This document shows, in pieces, positions 7,461 to 14,384 of a stretch of 22,169 bases of DNA. A model generated the notes under the pieces. The model saw nothing but the letters and a program-made list of their open reading frames with translations, ran no database searches and was not told the DNA's origin. The DNA comes from an uncultured Actinomycetes bacterium (GTDB lineage Bacteria > Actinomycetota > Acidimicrobiia > Acidimicrobiales > Ilumatobacteraceae). The DNA lies in the NCBI GenBank assembly GCA_937927625.1, contig CALBSD010000129.1:1-22169 (forward strand). Direction: 5' to 3'. The translations under genes were made by a program, and so were the position numbers. Numbering within the stretch: the stretch's first letter is position 1; the number at the start of each line of letters is the position of its first letter.

Positions 7461-8285
7461 ATGTCTGGCGAGAATCAGCGCAAAAAGTTCACTGTTCCGC
7501 ATCTCGCAGAACGTAAGTTATCTGGTCAGAAGTTGGCAATGGTGACCGCGTATGACGCCACTTTTGCCTCCATTGTGAACGCAGGCGGTGTCGACCTCAT
7601 TCTCGTTGGCGATTCAGTTGCAACAGTGATGCAGGGTCAGCGCAACACCTTGGGTGTCTCGATGGAACAGATGGAGTATCACGTTCAGATGGTCGCCTCT
7701 GCAAAGCCAATGGCCCTCATCGTCGGCGATCTTCCATTTGGCTCGTATCAATCATCCGTTGTTGAAGCAGTGCAAAATTCTGTGCGTCTCATCAAATCGG
7801 GTGCCGAGATAGTGAAACTAGAAGGCGGTATTCACGTCGCTGCGAAAATTGCAGCGATTAGCTCAGCAGATATTCCTGTGATGGGACACATCGGCCTCAC
7901 GCCTCAGAGTTATCACCGCATGGGTGGCAACAAGATTCAAGGTCGAGCAGACGGCGCCGCTGCTGGCAGCAAGAACCGTTTGATTGAAGACGCTCTTGCA
8001 GTCCAAGAGAGTGGAGCATGCGCCGTTGTTATCGAAGGTGTTCCTGCGGACTTAGCGATGGATATCACCCAGCGACTTGCAATCCCGACTATTGGTATTG
8101 GTGCCGGCAATGCGTGTGACGGTCAAGTGTTGGTAATGCATGATCTGCTCGGTCTCTCCCCTCGCGTTTTTACATTTGCAAAGCCATACGCAAATCTTCG
8201 CGACGTCGCTACATCTGCAGTCACGCAATACGTTTCTGAAGTCCGTTCCGGTGAATGGCCGGACGCTGAGCACAGCTTCTCCTGA
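7461..8285 (+). CDS. panB: 3-methyl-2-oxobutanoate hydroxymethyltransferase (PanB)
   Basis: Catalyses the first pantothenate step: transfer of a hydroxymethyl group from 5,10-methylenetetrahydrofolate to 2-oxoisovalerate, giving ketopantoate. It is a 274-residue TIM-barrel enzyme. Family signatures are the Met-Val-Thr-Ala-Tyr-Asp start of the barrel, Val-Gly-Asp-Ser (about 49-52, Mg-binding Asp), the GDLPFGSY motif, KLEGG, the GHIGLTPQS motif, and Val-Ile-Glu-Gly-Val-Pro with the catalytic Glu. I chose the ATG at 7461 because AAAGGGG (7449-7455) sits at ideal ribosome-site spacing. The alternative GTG at 7455 would add two residues and overlaps that site. TAGCCT at 7431-7436 could be its -10 box. 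panC follows after two bases, so the two genes are surely co-transcribed and translationally coupled. Confidence 0.97.
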   Translation: MSGENQRKKFTVPHLAERKLSGQKLAMVTAYDATFASIVNAGGVDLILVGDSVATVMQGQRNTLGVSMEQMEYHVQMVASAKPMALIVGDLPFGSYQSSVVEAVQNSVRLIKSGAEIVKLEGGIHVAAKIAAISSADIPVMGHIGLTPQSYHRMGGNKIQGRADGAAAGSKNRLIEDALAVQESGACAVVIEGVPADLAMDITQRLAIPTIGIGAGNACDGQVLVMHDLLGLSPRVFTFAKPYANLRDVATSAVTQYVSEVRSGEWPDAEHSFS

Positions 8286-8287
8286 TA

Positions 8288-9136
8288 ATGATTATCTTGA
8301 CTTCCCCTGCAGAGATGCATGCGTGGGTGAGATCTCTCAGCGGCACACCAAGCATTGGATTTGTTCCCACGATGGGCGCACTCCATGCGGGTCATGAAGC
8401 TTTGTTGCAACAATCTCAAGGCGAAAACGAAGCGACAGTTCTGTCCATCTTCGTGAACCCAACGCAGTTCAACGTGAACGCTGATTTTGATGCATACCCA
8501 CGCACTACGGAGCGCGACCTTCGAATTGCTGAACACCACGGTGTTGATGCGGTGTATTTGCCTTCGACCGACTCGATGTATCCATCTGGATGGCGGGTGT
8601 TTGTAGAACCAGGAACTGCAGCAGACCCCATGGAGGGTCAAGGACGTCCAGGACATTTTCGAGGCGTTGCCACCATCGTCACCAAACTCTTCAATGCGGT
8701 GCAACCACATCGTGCGTATTTTGGGAAGAAGGATTATCAACAACTCGCTGTCATCAAACAGATGGCATCCGAGCTTGATATGGACATCGAGATTGTTGGC
8801 GTGGACACCATTCGCCATGACGACGGACTTGCAATGTCCAGCCGCAATGTACGACTTTCGGAAGAACAGCGCTCTGCTGCTCCCATTATCTACCGTTCAT
8901 TAAGGCAGGCGCGTCACGATGTTGCGTCAGGAACTATTGATGCACGAGTTATTCAAAAACAGATCATTGAGACAATTGCGTCAGAAGCACTAGCCACAGT
9001 CGAGTACGTGACTATTTCGCGAGCAACAGATTTGTCAGCAGTTGACACAATTGACGAGATGTCAGTCGTTTGCGTAGCCGTATGGTTTGGCGATATTCGC
9101 CTGATCGACAATATTGAACTTCATCCACCTGTTTAA
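8288..9136 (+). CDS. panC: Pantothenate synthetase (PanC)
   Basis: Condenses pantoate with beta-alanine using ATP, through a pantoyl-adenylate. A 282-residue cytoplasmic member of the HIGH-type nucleotidyltransferases. The nucleotide-binding motif Pro-Thr-Met-Gly-Ala-Leu-His-Ala-Gly-His is at 27-36, followed by the VNPTQF motif (55-60), Gly-Lys-Lys-Asp-Tyr-Gln-Gln and the KMSKS-like Ser-Ser-Arg-Asn. All active-site motifs are intact and the length is typical. It starts two bases after the panB stop. Its TAA stop overlaps the stop of the convergent ProA-like gene in TTAA (9133-9136). panD, which would make beta-alanine, is not in the window. Ureide or pyrimidine breakdown, suggested by the operon 3 kb downstream, could in principle supply beta-alanine, but this is speculation. 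Confidence 0.97.
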   Translation: MIILTSPAEMHAWVRSLSGTPSIGFVPTMGALHAGHEALLQQSQGENEATVLSIFVNPTQFNVNADFDAYPRTTERDLRIAEHHGVDAVYLPSTDSMYPSGWRVFVEPGTAADPMEGQGRPGHFRGVATIVTKLFNAVQPHRAYFGKKDYQQLAVIKQMASELDMDIEIVGVDTIRHDDGLAMSSRNVRLSEEQRSAAPIIYRSLRQARHDVASGTIDARVIQKQIIETIASEALATVEYVTISRATDLSAVDTIDEMSVVCVAVWFGDIRLIDNIELHPPV

Positions 9137-10620
9137 CGATGAAGATCTGCGTCGCTCTGCTCTACGCGCAATCGAACAGTAAACGCTGAATCACCTGACA
9201 AGACGCCGCCTCGCGCAAAGAGTCTGCCGTTTTGCCAATTCGATAATCCAAGTTCAGGACGCAGTAGCGCGAACTGACCGTCGACCCAGCGAGTGAATCC
9301 ATCACCAAAGAATGGTGCATTGCAATGAGACCACACCTGCTCGCGTTCCACTGCATTATCGGAGATGACGGAGACAACGAACTGCGGGCTGTGTGTGTTG
9401 AACAATTCGATTGCTTCGGCCGTTGAATCCACAATGACAACAAACAATTCTGGGTTCTCTTCCCATTCGAATTCCTTGCCGAGCAGAGATACATCGGCAG
9501 TAGAGACCTGTGGCTCTTGACGAACGCCCTCCGCTCGCACCACATCAATATTTGTTGACCTGGGCAGGAAAGCCTCTGCTCCATTAACAGCATGAAGGCG
9601 AGCATGAGTCCCACGCGATGAAGCCGCAGCTTCAGCTGCATCAAACACAACTGAAACAATTTCGGCTGCTCTGGAACGAGGAATGCACACAACGTTTGTC
9701 GTGTTGCATACTTTCCGGTCGAGAGAGTGTAGGAGAACAGCGGCGAGCCTCTTTGCGTCGGCCGAGGACCCAACAATCATCCACGCACCACCAGTGCCGT
9801 GGAGACTTGCGGCCACACCAGCTTGTTGTGCGATGGAGCCCAACTCGGCAACAGCTTGTCCCGAACCTCGCGCAACGGCAAGAGAAAGTCTCGGATCAGA
9901 AAACAATGCCCAACCCGCAGCATGCTCCACTGATGGGAGCAACACAACAGATTGCTCGGGCAATCCGCACTCCAGTAAAGCCGGAGTGATGACAGAACTC
10001 ATAATGGCGCTAGCTGTACCTAATGCGTCGCTCCCGATACGGAACACAACTGTGTTTCCGCTCTTGAGAACACCAGTTGCATCTGCAAAAACATTGGGCC
10101 GACCTTCGAAGACAAACCCAATAACCCCAAGGGGTGCTTTCCATTGCTGCACAGTCCAGCCGTTATGTTGCACCGTATCCACGAGAGAACTTGGCTGCAT
10201 CTCTGCGTCTCTCCACATCGTGAATGCTTCGACCATGTCTTGTCGCATCTTGGGGGACAACACCAATCGAGTCGTTGAACGACCACGACTTAGTGCCGAA
10301 GCAACGTCCTTTTCATTGGCTGTGGCGATGGCAGAGAAAATGTCATCATCCGACAAACGCTGCGCAGCTACATCAAAGAATCGACTGATGTCCGTAGCTG
10401 GCACTGTCTGAAGCGAGCGAAATGCATCAATGGCAACACCCACACTCGACTCAACGAGAGATTGCACGGCGGCGGGGATTCGTCGAAGTTGTCCGGACGT
10501 CGCGATTCCCAGAACGGTGTCGCCAGGCTTTAGAGAACGGGAAAAACCCTCATCAACGGTGAGGAGAGTTGATCCCACCAACACTCGGTCCCCTGTTTGC
10601 AGTGCGGGCGTAGTCGACAT
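9133..10620 (-). CDS. Divergent glutamate-5-semialdehyde dehydrogenase-like protein (ProA family) with extra N-terminal segment
   Basis: A 495-residue member of the aldehyde dehydrogenase superfamily, closest to ProA, which reduces gamma-glutamyl phosphate with NADPH in proline synthesis. The ProA-type nucleotide region Pro-Leu-Gly-Val-Ile-Gly...Glu-Gly-Arg-Pro-Asn-Val (163-177) and Leu-Lys-Ser-Gly-Asn-Thr-Val-Val (185-192) are present, as is a cysteine at the catalytic position (Cys305, Lys-Val-Cys-Asn). ProA is usually about 415-430 residues. This protein has about 65 extra at the N-terminus (Gly-Asp-Arg-Val-Leu-Val, then Pro-Gly-Asp-Thr-Val-Leu), which I cannot assign, and the segment normally reading ETGVGNCH is SLHGTGGAW. 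It may be true ProA of this lineage or a paralogue. I chose the ATG at 10618-10620; a longer start would run antisense into the neighbour. No proB is adjacent. Confidence 0.83.
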   Translation of the reverse strand: MSTTPALQTGDRVLVGSTLLTVDEGFSRSLKPGDTVLGIATSGQLRRIPAAVQSLVESSVGVAIDAFRSLQTVPATDISRFFDVAAQRLSDDDIFSAIATANEKDVASALSRGRSTTRLVLSPKMRQDMVEAFTMWRDAEMQPSSLVDTVQHNGWTVQQWKAPLGVIGFVFEGRPNVFADATGVLKSGNTVVFRIGSDALGTASAIMSSVITPALLECGLPEQSVVLLPSVEHAAGWALFSDPRLSLAVARGSGQAVAELGSIAQQAGVAASLHGTGGAWMIVGSSADAKRLAAVLLHSLDRKVCNTTNVVCIPRSRAAEIVSVVFDAAEAAASSRGTHARLHAVNGAEAFLPRSTNIDVVRAEGVRQEPQVSTADVSLLGKEFEWEENPELFVVIVDSTAEAIELFNTHSPQFVVSVISDNAVEREQVWSHCNAPFFGDGFTRWVDGQFALLRPELGLSNWQNGRLFARGGVLSGDSAFTVRLRVEQSDADLHR

Positions 10621-10625
10621 TGTCC

Positions 10626-10632
10626 TATTCTG
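10626..10632. promoter_or_regulatory. Shared bidirectional promoter core with overlapping -10 boxes on both strands
   Basis: The start codons of the ProA-like gene (minus, 10620) and the MBL-fold gene (plus, 10639) are only 18 bases apart. Plus-strand TATTCT (10626-10631) lies seven bases before the GTG. Minus-strand CAGAAT (10632-10627) lies six bases before the ATG. The two hexamers overlap by five bases, so the same DNA could open for transcription in either direction, and both mRNAs would be leaderless. The sequence shows spacing and motifs; promoter activity is inferred. Confidence 0.5.
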
Positions 10633-10638
10633 CACTCT

Positions 10639-11364
10639 GTGAGCGACACCCAAAGCAATCCTTTCTATTTTCGTCAACTTCTGAGCGGGCAGGATTTCGC
10701 TGCGGGAAACATGATGGCCACGCAGATGGTGAATTTCTCCTATTTATTAGGAGACAGAGAGTCCGGTGAATGTGTGATCGTGGACCCTGCTTACGCGGTG
10801 GATCAACTTGTTGCGATTGCTGAAGCCGACGGCATGCGCATCAGCGGCGTGATGGCAAGTCACTATCACGCAGACCACGTTGGCGGATCGATGATGGGAC
10901 ACACCATTGAGGGCATCACTGCATTGCTAGAGAATCATGATGTACCCATCCACATCAATAAGCACGAAACACCATGGGTGCTGAAGACCACTGGAGTATC
11001 CGAAGACAGCCTTGTTGCCCATGACTCGGGCGATGTTGTGCAGGTGGGCAACTTGTCGATTGAACTACTGCACACGCCTGGACATACACCAGGAAGTCAA
11101 TGCTTCCTGACAAATGGCTGCCTCGTATCAGGCGACACTCTCTTCCTCGACGGGTGCGGTCGAACTGACCTTCCAGGATCCAACGTGGGAGACATGTATG
11201 ACAGCCTGACGAAATTGGCGTCACTACCCGACTCGACAATCGTTCTTCCCGGACACCGTTACTCAGAGCCGCCGGCAGCACGCCTGTCGGATGTGCGCGA
11301 GGTGAACTATGTGTTCAAGCCAAAATCCAAGGAACAGTGGCTAATGATGTTCGGACACGATTAA
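10639..11364 (+). CDS. Metallo-beta-lactamase-fold hydrolase, glyoxalase II / persulfide dioxygenase-like
   Basis: A 241-residue metallohydrolase. The metal motif His75-Tyr-His77-Ala-Asp79-His80 is followed by His149 (TPGHTPGS), Asp166 (SGDTLF) and His206 (LPGHRYS), giving a complete binuclear site. The Gly-Asp-Thr-Leu-Phe...Gly-Cys-Gly-Arg-Thr-Asp-Leu-Pro-Gly stretch resembles ETHE1-type persulfide dioxygenases and their bacterial relatives. Hydroxyacylglutathione hydrolase or a thiol-ester hydrolase are the alternatives, and the sequence alone does not decide. I chose the GTG at 10639 because it gives a sensible N-terminus and fits the leaderless pattern. An in-frame ATG at 10597 would overlap the start of the divergent gene. 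A convergent TauE/SafE permease gene ends nine bases after its stop. Confidence 0.9.
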   Translation: MSDTQSNPFYFRQLLSGQDFAAGNMMATQMVNFSYLLGDRESGECVIVDPAYAVDQLVAIAEADGMRISGVMASHYHADHVGGSMMGHTIEGITALLENHDVPIHINKHETPWVLKTTGVSEDSLVAHDSGDVVQVGNLSIELLHTPGHTPGSQCFLTNGCLVSGDTLFLDGCGRTDLPGSNVGDMYDSLTKLASLPDSTIVLPGHRYSEPPAARLSDVREVNYVFKPKSKEQWLMMFGHD

Positions 11365-11373
11365 TCCGAAAGA

Positions 11374-12105
11374 TCAATGCGCAAAAGCTGCGATTAATGC
11401 ACTGATTCCAGAGAGCATCATGAGACCAGCAACGAGGACTGTGAACATCTCTTCCTTCACGTGCTTACGCATTGCGTAACCGATGCGCAAGGAGATTGCG
11501 AGAGCGGGTAAAGCAACAACAGCGCCGAGAACATTCTCATGATTCATCTTTCCTGATCCGAAGAAAAGGATGAGCGCCCCAATATTGGCGAAGGAAAAAA
11601 CAGTATTGAGGCTTGCGCGGAAAGTATTTGGTTCCATCGACCGGGATTTCAATAAAAAGACCAATGGCGGGCCATTCGTCGATGTTGAAGTGTTCAATAC
11701 CCCAGAAATAAACCCAAGTACCCAGTCGTATCGACGACCTTCTGGTGGAATCTGAAATTTGCGAACAATCAAAATTGTTGCCACAAGAACCACGATGCCA
11801 AGCCCGATTCTCAAGGCGCGTTCCGACACGACGTTGAAAAGAACGAGCCCGAACGGCATGCCCGCATAAGACAACAACGACAATCGTCGAACCGTCTTCC
11901 ATTCAGTAAAGCGACGGTCGGCAATGGCCTGGGTAGTTGTCGAAACTGATGCGACGAGAACAGATACGACAATGGCGTCTCGGGGGGCTAGGACGAGGGC
12001 CATCATTGGCACAGAGAGCAACCCAAATCCGAAACCCGCCAATGATTGGGCGAACGCCGCTACAGCAACGCAAACCACAATCCAGATGAGTTGGTGAAGA
12101 TCCAA
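11374..12105 (-). CDS. TauE/SafE-family membrane permease
   Basis: A 243-residue integral membrane protein of the TauE/SafE (TSUP) family. About eight hydrophobic segments are visible. The N-terminal one carries the Gly-Phe-Gly-Phe-Gly-Leu-Leu-Ser-Val-Pro motif (25-34), and the second half opens with Gly-Phe-Ile-Ser-Gly-Val-Leu-Asn-Thr (130-138), the inverted repeat typical of the family. Family members export sulfite, sulfoacetate or related organosulfur anions, and the substrate here is unknown. The start is a TTG (12103-12105); no ATG or GTG is available upstream in frame, and the usual TANNNT hexamer is not at the right distance. It is divergent from the ureide/XDH operon across 101 bases and convergent with the MBL-fold gene. 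Confidence 0.88.
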   Translation of the reverse strand: MDLHQLIWIVVCVAVAAFAQSLAGFGFGLLSVPMMALVLAPRDAIVVSVLVASVSTTTQAIADRRFTEWKTVRRLSLLSYAGMPFGLVLFNVVSERALRIGLGIVVLVATILIVRKFQIPPEGRRYDWVLGFISGVLNTSTSTNGPPLVFLLKSRSMEPNTFRASLNTVFSFANIGALILFFGSGKMNHENVLGAVVALPALAISLRIGYAMRKHVKEEMFTVLVAGLMMLSGISALIAAFAH

Positions 12106-12193
12106 GGGCGACCAATCGGTAGATGAGACCTGCCGAAGTTAGCCCAGACCTCGGGAATCCCCGATGATTCAGCACTTTCACCTTTACATTTCG

Positions 12194-12199
12194 TACACT
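12194..12199 (+). promoter_or_regulatory. Probable -10 element of the six-gene ureide/XDH operon (leaderless)
   Basis: TACACT, seven bases before the GTG at 12207. No -35 box and no Shine-Dalgarno site are evident. If real, one leaderless start would drive about 6.8 kb of co-transcribed genes. Confidence 0.5.
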
Positions 12200-12206
12200 T
12201 TGAGCC

Positions 12207-13463
12207 GTGGTCGCTCAGCCAACACCCATGGATATTTCAATCAACGGTCCTCGGCTGATGCAGCGACTCTTTGACCTTGCCGATATCGGTGCAATCGCTG
12301 GTGGTGGCTGTGCTCGGCTCGCTCTCACAGATGAGGACAAATTGGGTCGCGACTTGGTCATTGAGTGGATGAAAGACCTTGACCTCGAGATCACTGTCGA
12401 TGTTGTTGGCAATGTCGTCGGTATTTGGAATGTCGGTCATGGCAAGCCCGTGATGACTGGTTCACATATCGACACCGTTCGTACTGGTGGCAAATACGAC
12501 GGCAACTATGGCGTTCTTGCAGGAATCGAAGTAATCCAGACGTGTCAAGAACAAGGCGTAACACCTCAGCATCCTTTGGCAGTTGCTTTCTTCACCAACG
12601 AAGAAGGCGCACGCTTTGCACCTGACATGTTCGGTTCCATTGTTTATGTCGGCGGACTGAGTGTTGAAGAAGCACTGGACACTGTTGGTATTGATGGTGC
12701 ACGTGTAGGTGACGAGCTTGAACGCATCGGCTACAACGGCGCAACGCCTTGCCCTGGCCTGTCACCTCATGCCTTTGTTGAACTACATATTGAGCAAGGC
12801 CCTGTTCTCGAACAAACCGATATGTCTATTGGTGCCGTCACCGGAGTCCAAGGCATCAGTTGGCAGGAAGTGACCATTACGGGTCAGAGCAACCATGCCG
12901 GCACTACCCCGATGAACATGCGACGTGACCCGGCGTATGTTGCGGCCAACATCGCCGTATTTCTTCGCGAATTGGCAACCAGATTTGGTGGACACCAAGT
13001 GTGCACGGTCGGCAAGATTGATCTGCATCCGAACCTCATCAATGTTGTTCCGCAGACCGCAGTGCTGACTCTTGACGTTCGAAATACAGATGAAGAGAAG
13101 TTGCAAGCAGCCGAAGCAGAAATTTCGGCTCATCTGCAACGCCTTGTGGCGGAGGAAGACGTCGTCATCAACACTCGTCCTCTCGCACGTTTTGAACCCG
13201 TGGTCTTCGACGAACAAGTTGTTTCACTGGTTGAGACAATTGCAGTTTCTCAAGGTCATCGTGTGAGCCGACTTCCAAGCGGCGCAGGACATGATGCGCA
13301 GATGTTGGCTCGTGTTTGTCCGACAGCAATGGTTTTTGTTCCCAGCGCAAAAGGCATCAGTCATAACCCCGCCGAATTCACCTCACCGGAAGAGTTGGAA
13401 GCAGGCGCAAATGTCTTGCTCCACACAATGATCACACTCGCAAATACGGAGGACTTTTCATGA
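12207..13463 (+). CDS. M20-family Zn amidohydrolase (N-carbamoyl-L-amino acid hydrolase / allantoate amidohydrolase / beta-ureidopropionase type)
   Basis: A 418-residue binuclear zinc enzyme that removes the carbamoyl or ureido group from an open-chain ureide, releasing ammonia and CO2. Visible metal ligands are His87 (GSHIDTV), Asp98 (YDGNYGV), Glu133 (TNEEG), His194 (LHIEQGP) and His386 (ISHNPAE). The dimerisation-domain motif Asn-His-Ala-Gly-Thr-Thr-Pro-Met is at 229-236, and Gly-Ala-Gly-His-Asp-Ala-Gln is at 359-365. The set is complete and the length typical. The exact substrate (carbamoyl amino acid, beta-ureidopropionate or allantoate) cannot be fixed by eye. The GTG start is favoured by the TACACT hexamer seven bases ahead; an ATG at 12228 would shorten it by seven residues. 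It opens the operon and overlaps the next gene by ATGA. Confidence 0.92.
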   Translation: MVAQPTPMDISINGPRLMQRLFDLADIGAIAGGGCARLALTDEDKLGRDLVIEWMKDLDLEITVDVVGNVVGIWNVGHGKPVMTGSHIDTVRTGGKYDGNYGVLAGIEVIQTCQEQGVTPQHPLAVAFFTNEEGARFAPDMFGSIVYVGGLSVEEALDTVGIDGARVGDELERIGYNGATPCPGLSPHAFVELHIEQGPVLEQTDMSIGAVTGVQGISWQEVTITGQSNHAGTTPMNMRRDPAYVAANIAVFLRELATRFGGHQVCTVGKIDLHPNLINVVPQTAVLTLDVRNTDEEKLQAAEAEISAHLQRLVAEEDVVINTRPLARFEPVVFDEQVVSLVETIAVSQGHRVSRLPSGAGHDAQMLARVCPTAMVFVPSAKGISHNPAEFTSPEELEAGANVLLHTMITLANTEDFS

Positions 13464-14383
13464 GCAGAATCGTGACAGTGGGCGCCGCACAAATGGGACC
13501 CATTCAAAAGAATGACTCCAGAGCAGAAGTTGTGCAGCGTTTGATTGCACTTCTTCATGATGGCCACAAAGCTGGATGTGACTTGGTTGTTTTCCCAGAG
13601 CTCGCGCTAACAACTTTCTTCCCACGTTGGTTTGTTGACGACATCACGGAGGCCGACCACTGGTATGAGACAGAGATGCCCTCGCCAGTGACACAGCCGC
13701 TGTTTGATGAAGCCAAGAAACTGCACATCGGTTTTTGTCTTGGCTACGCAGAACTGACTGCTGACGGTCACCGATTCAACACGCAGATTCTCGTTGAAAA
13801 AGATGGATCGGTCGTTGCCAAATATCGCAAGGTGCACATTCCTGGTCACGAGCACAACGAACCCAACCGTCCCTTCCAACATGCAGAGCGCTACTACTTC
13901 GAACCGTCAATGGAGGGTTTCGGAGTATGGAAGGCATTCGGCGGCCGAATGGGAATGATGATCTGCAACGATCGCCGCTGGCCAGAAACGTACCGAGTGA
14001 TGGGTCTGCAAGGAGTCGAAATGATTCTCTGTGGTTACAACACGCCTATTCACTACGTACCGGACCCAAGCCAAGACATTCTTCAGGGCTTTCATAATGC
14101 TCTCGTGATGCAATCTGGTGCTTACCAAAACGGCAGCTGGGTCATTGGTGTCGCAAAAGGTGGCGTTGAAGAAGGTGTTGACTCACTGGGTCAAAGCATG
14201 ATTGTCGCCCCATCGGGACAGATCGTTGCGCAAGCATTCACCACCGGAGATGAACTCATTTCCGCACGTTGTGATTTGGATTGGTGCAAGAAGTACACCG
14301 GAACATTGTTCGACTTTGACCGTTACCGCCGACCAGAGGTCTACGGCCGAATTACGTCCCAACGAGGAGTCGTGACGGACTGA
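13460..14383 (+). CDS. Carbon-nitrogen hydrolase, N-carbamoyl-D-amino acid hydrolase-like
   Basis: A 307-residue nitrilase-superfamily amidase. It reads along nearly its whole length like Agrobacterium D-carbamoylase: the Phe-Pro-Glu-Leu-Ala-Leu-Thr-Thr-Phe-Phe-Pro-Arg-Trp segment, the Tyr-Glu-Thr-Glu-Met-Pro segment, Arg-Arg-Trp-Pro-Glu and Gly-Gly/Cys-Gly-Tyr-Asn-Thr-Pro are all kept. The catalytic triad is Glu47, Lys124 and Cys169. The expected reaction is hydrolysis of an N-carbamoyl-D-amino acid to the D-amino acid, CO2 and ammonia; this comparison is from memory, without alignment. Its stereochemistry would complement the M20 enzyme before it. A GGAGG-like site precedes the ATG, which overlaps the previous stop (ATGA). 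The next gene follows after one base. Confidence 0.92.
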   Translation: MSRIVTVGAAQMGPIQKNDSRAEVVQRLIALLHDGHKAGCDLVVFPELALTTFFPRWFVDDITEADHWYETEMPSPVTQPLFDEAKKLHIGFCLGYAELTADGHRFNTQILVEKDGSVVAKYRKVHIPGHEHNEPNRPFQHAERYYFEPSMEGFGVWKAFGGRMGMMICNDRRWPETYRVMGLQGVEMILCGYNTPIHYVPDPSQDILQGFHNALVMQSGAYQNGSWVIGVAKGGVEEGVDSLGQSMIVAPSGQIVAQAFTTGDELISARCDLDWCKKYTGTLFDFDRYRRPEVYGRITSQRGVVTD

Positions 14384-14384
14384 C

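Noticed and set aside
8123..8818. 231-residue open frame on the minus strand over panB/panC
   Set aside because: It lies antisense to two genes with complete catalytic motifs, and its own translation has no recognisable domain or start signal.
9683..10411. 242-residue open frame on the plus strand opposite the ProA-like gene
   Set aside because: It is antisense to a gene with clear family motifs. Its composition is rich in Ser, Pro and Thr, with no domain.
10597..10677. Longer starts for the two divergent genes (10597 on plus, 10677 on minus)
   Set aside because: Each would run into the coding start of the other, and the added residues show no family similarity.
11350..11370. TTCGGA/TCCGAA hairpin over the MBL-fold gene stop as a terminator
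   Set aside because: The stem is six bases with a nine-base loop and there is no T-tract on either strand. It may be chance.
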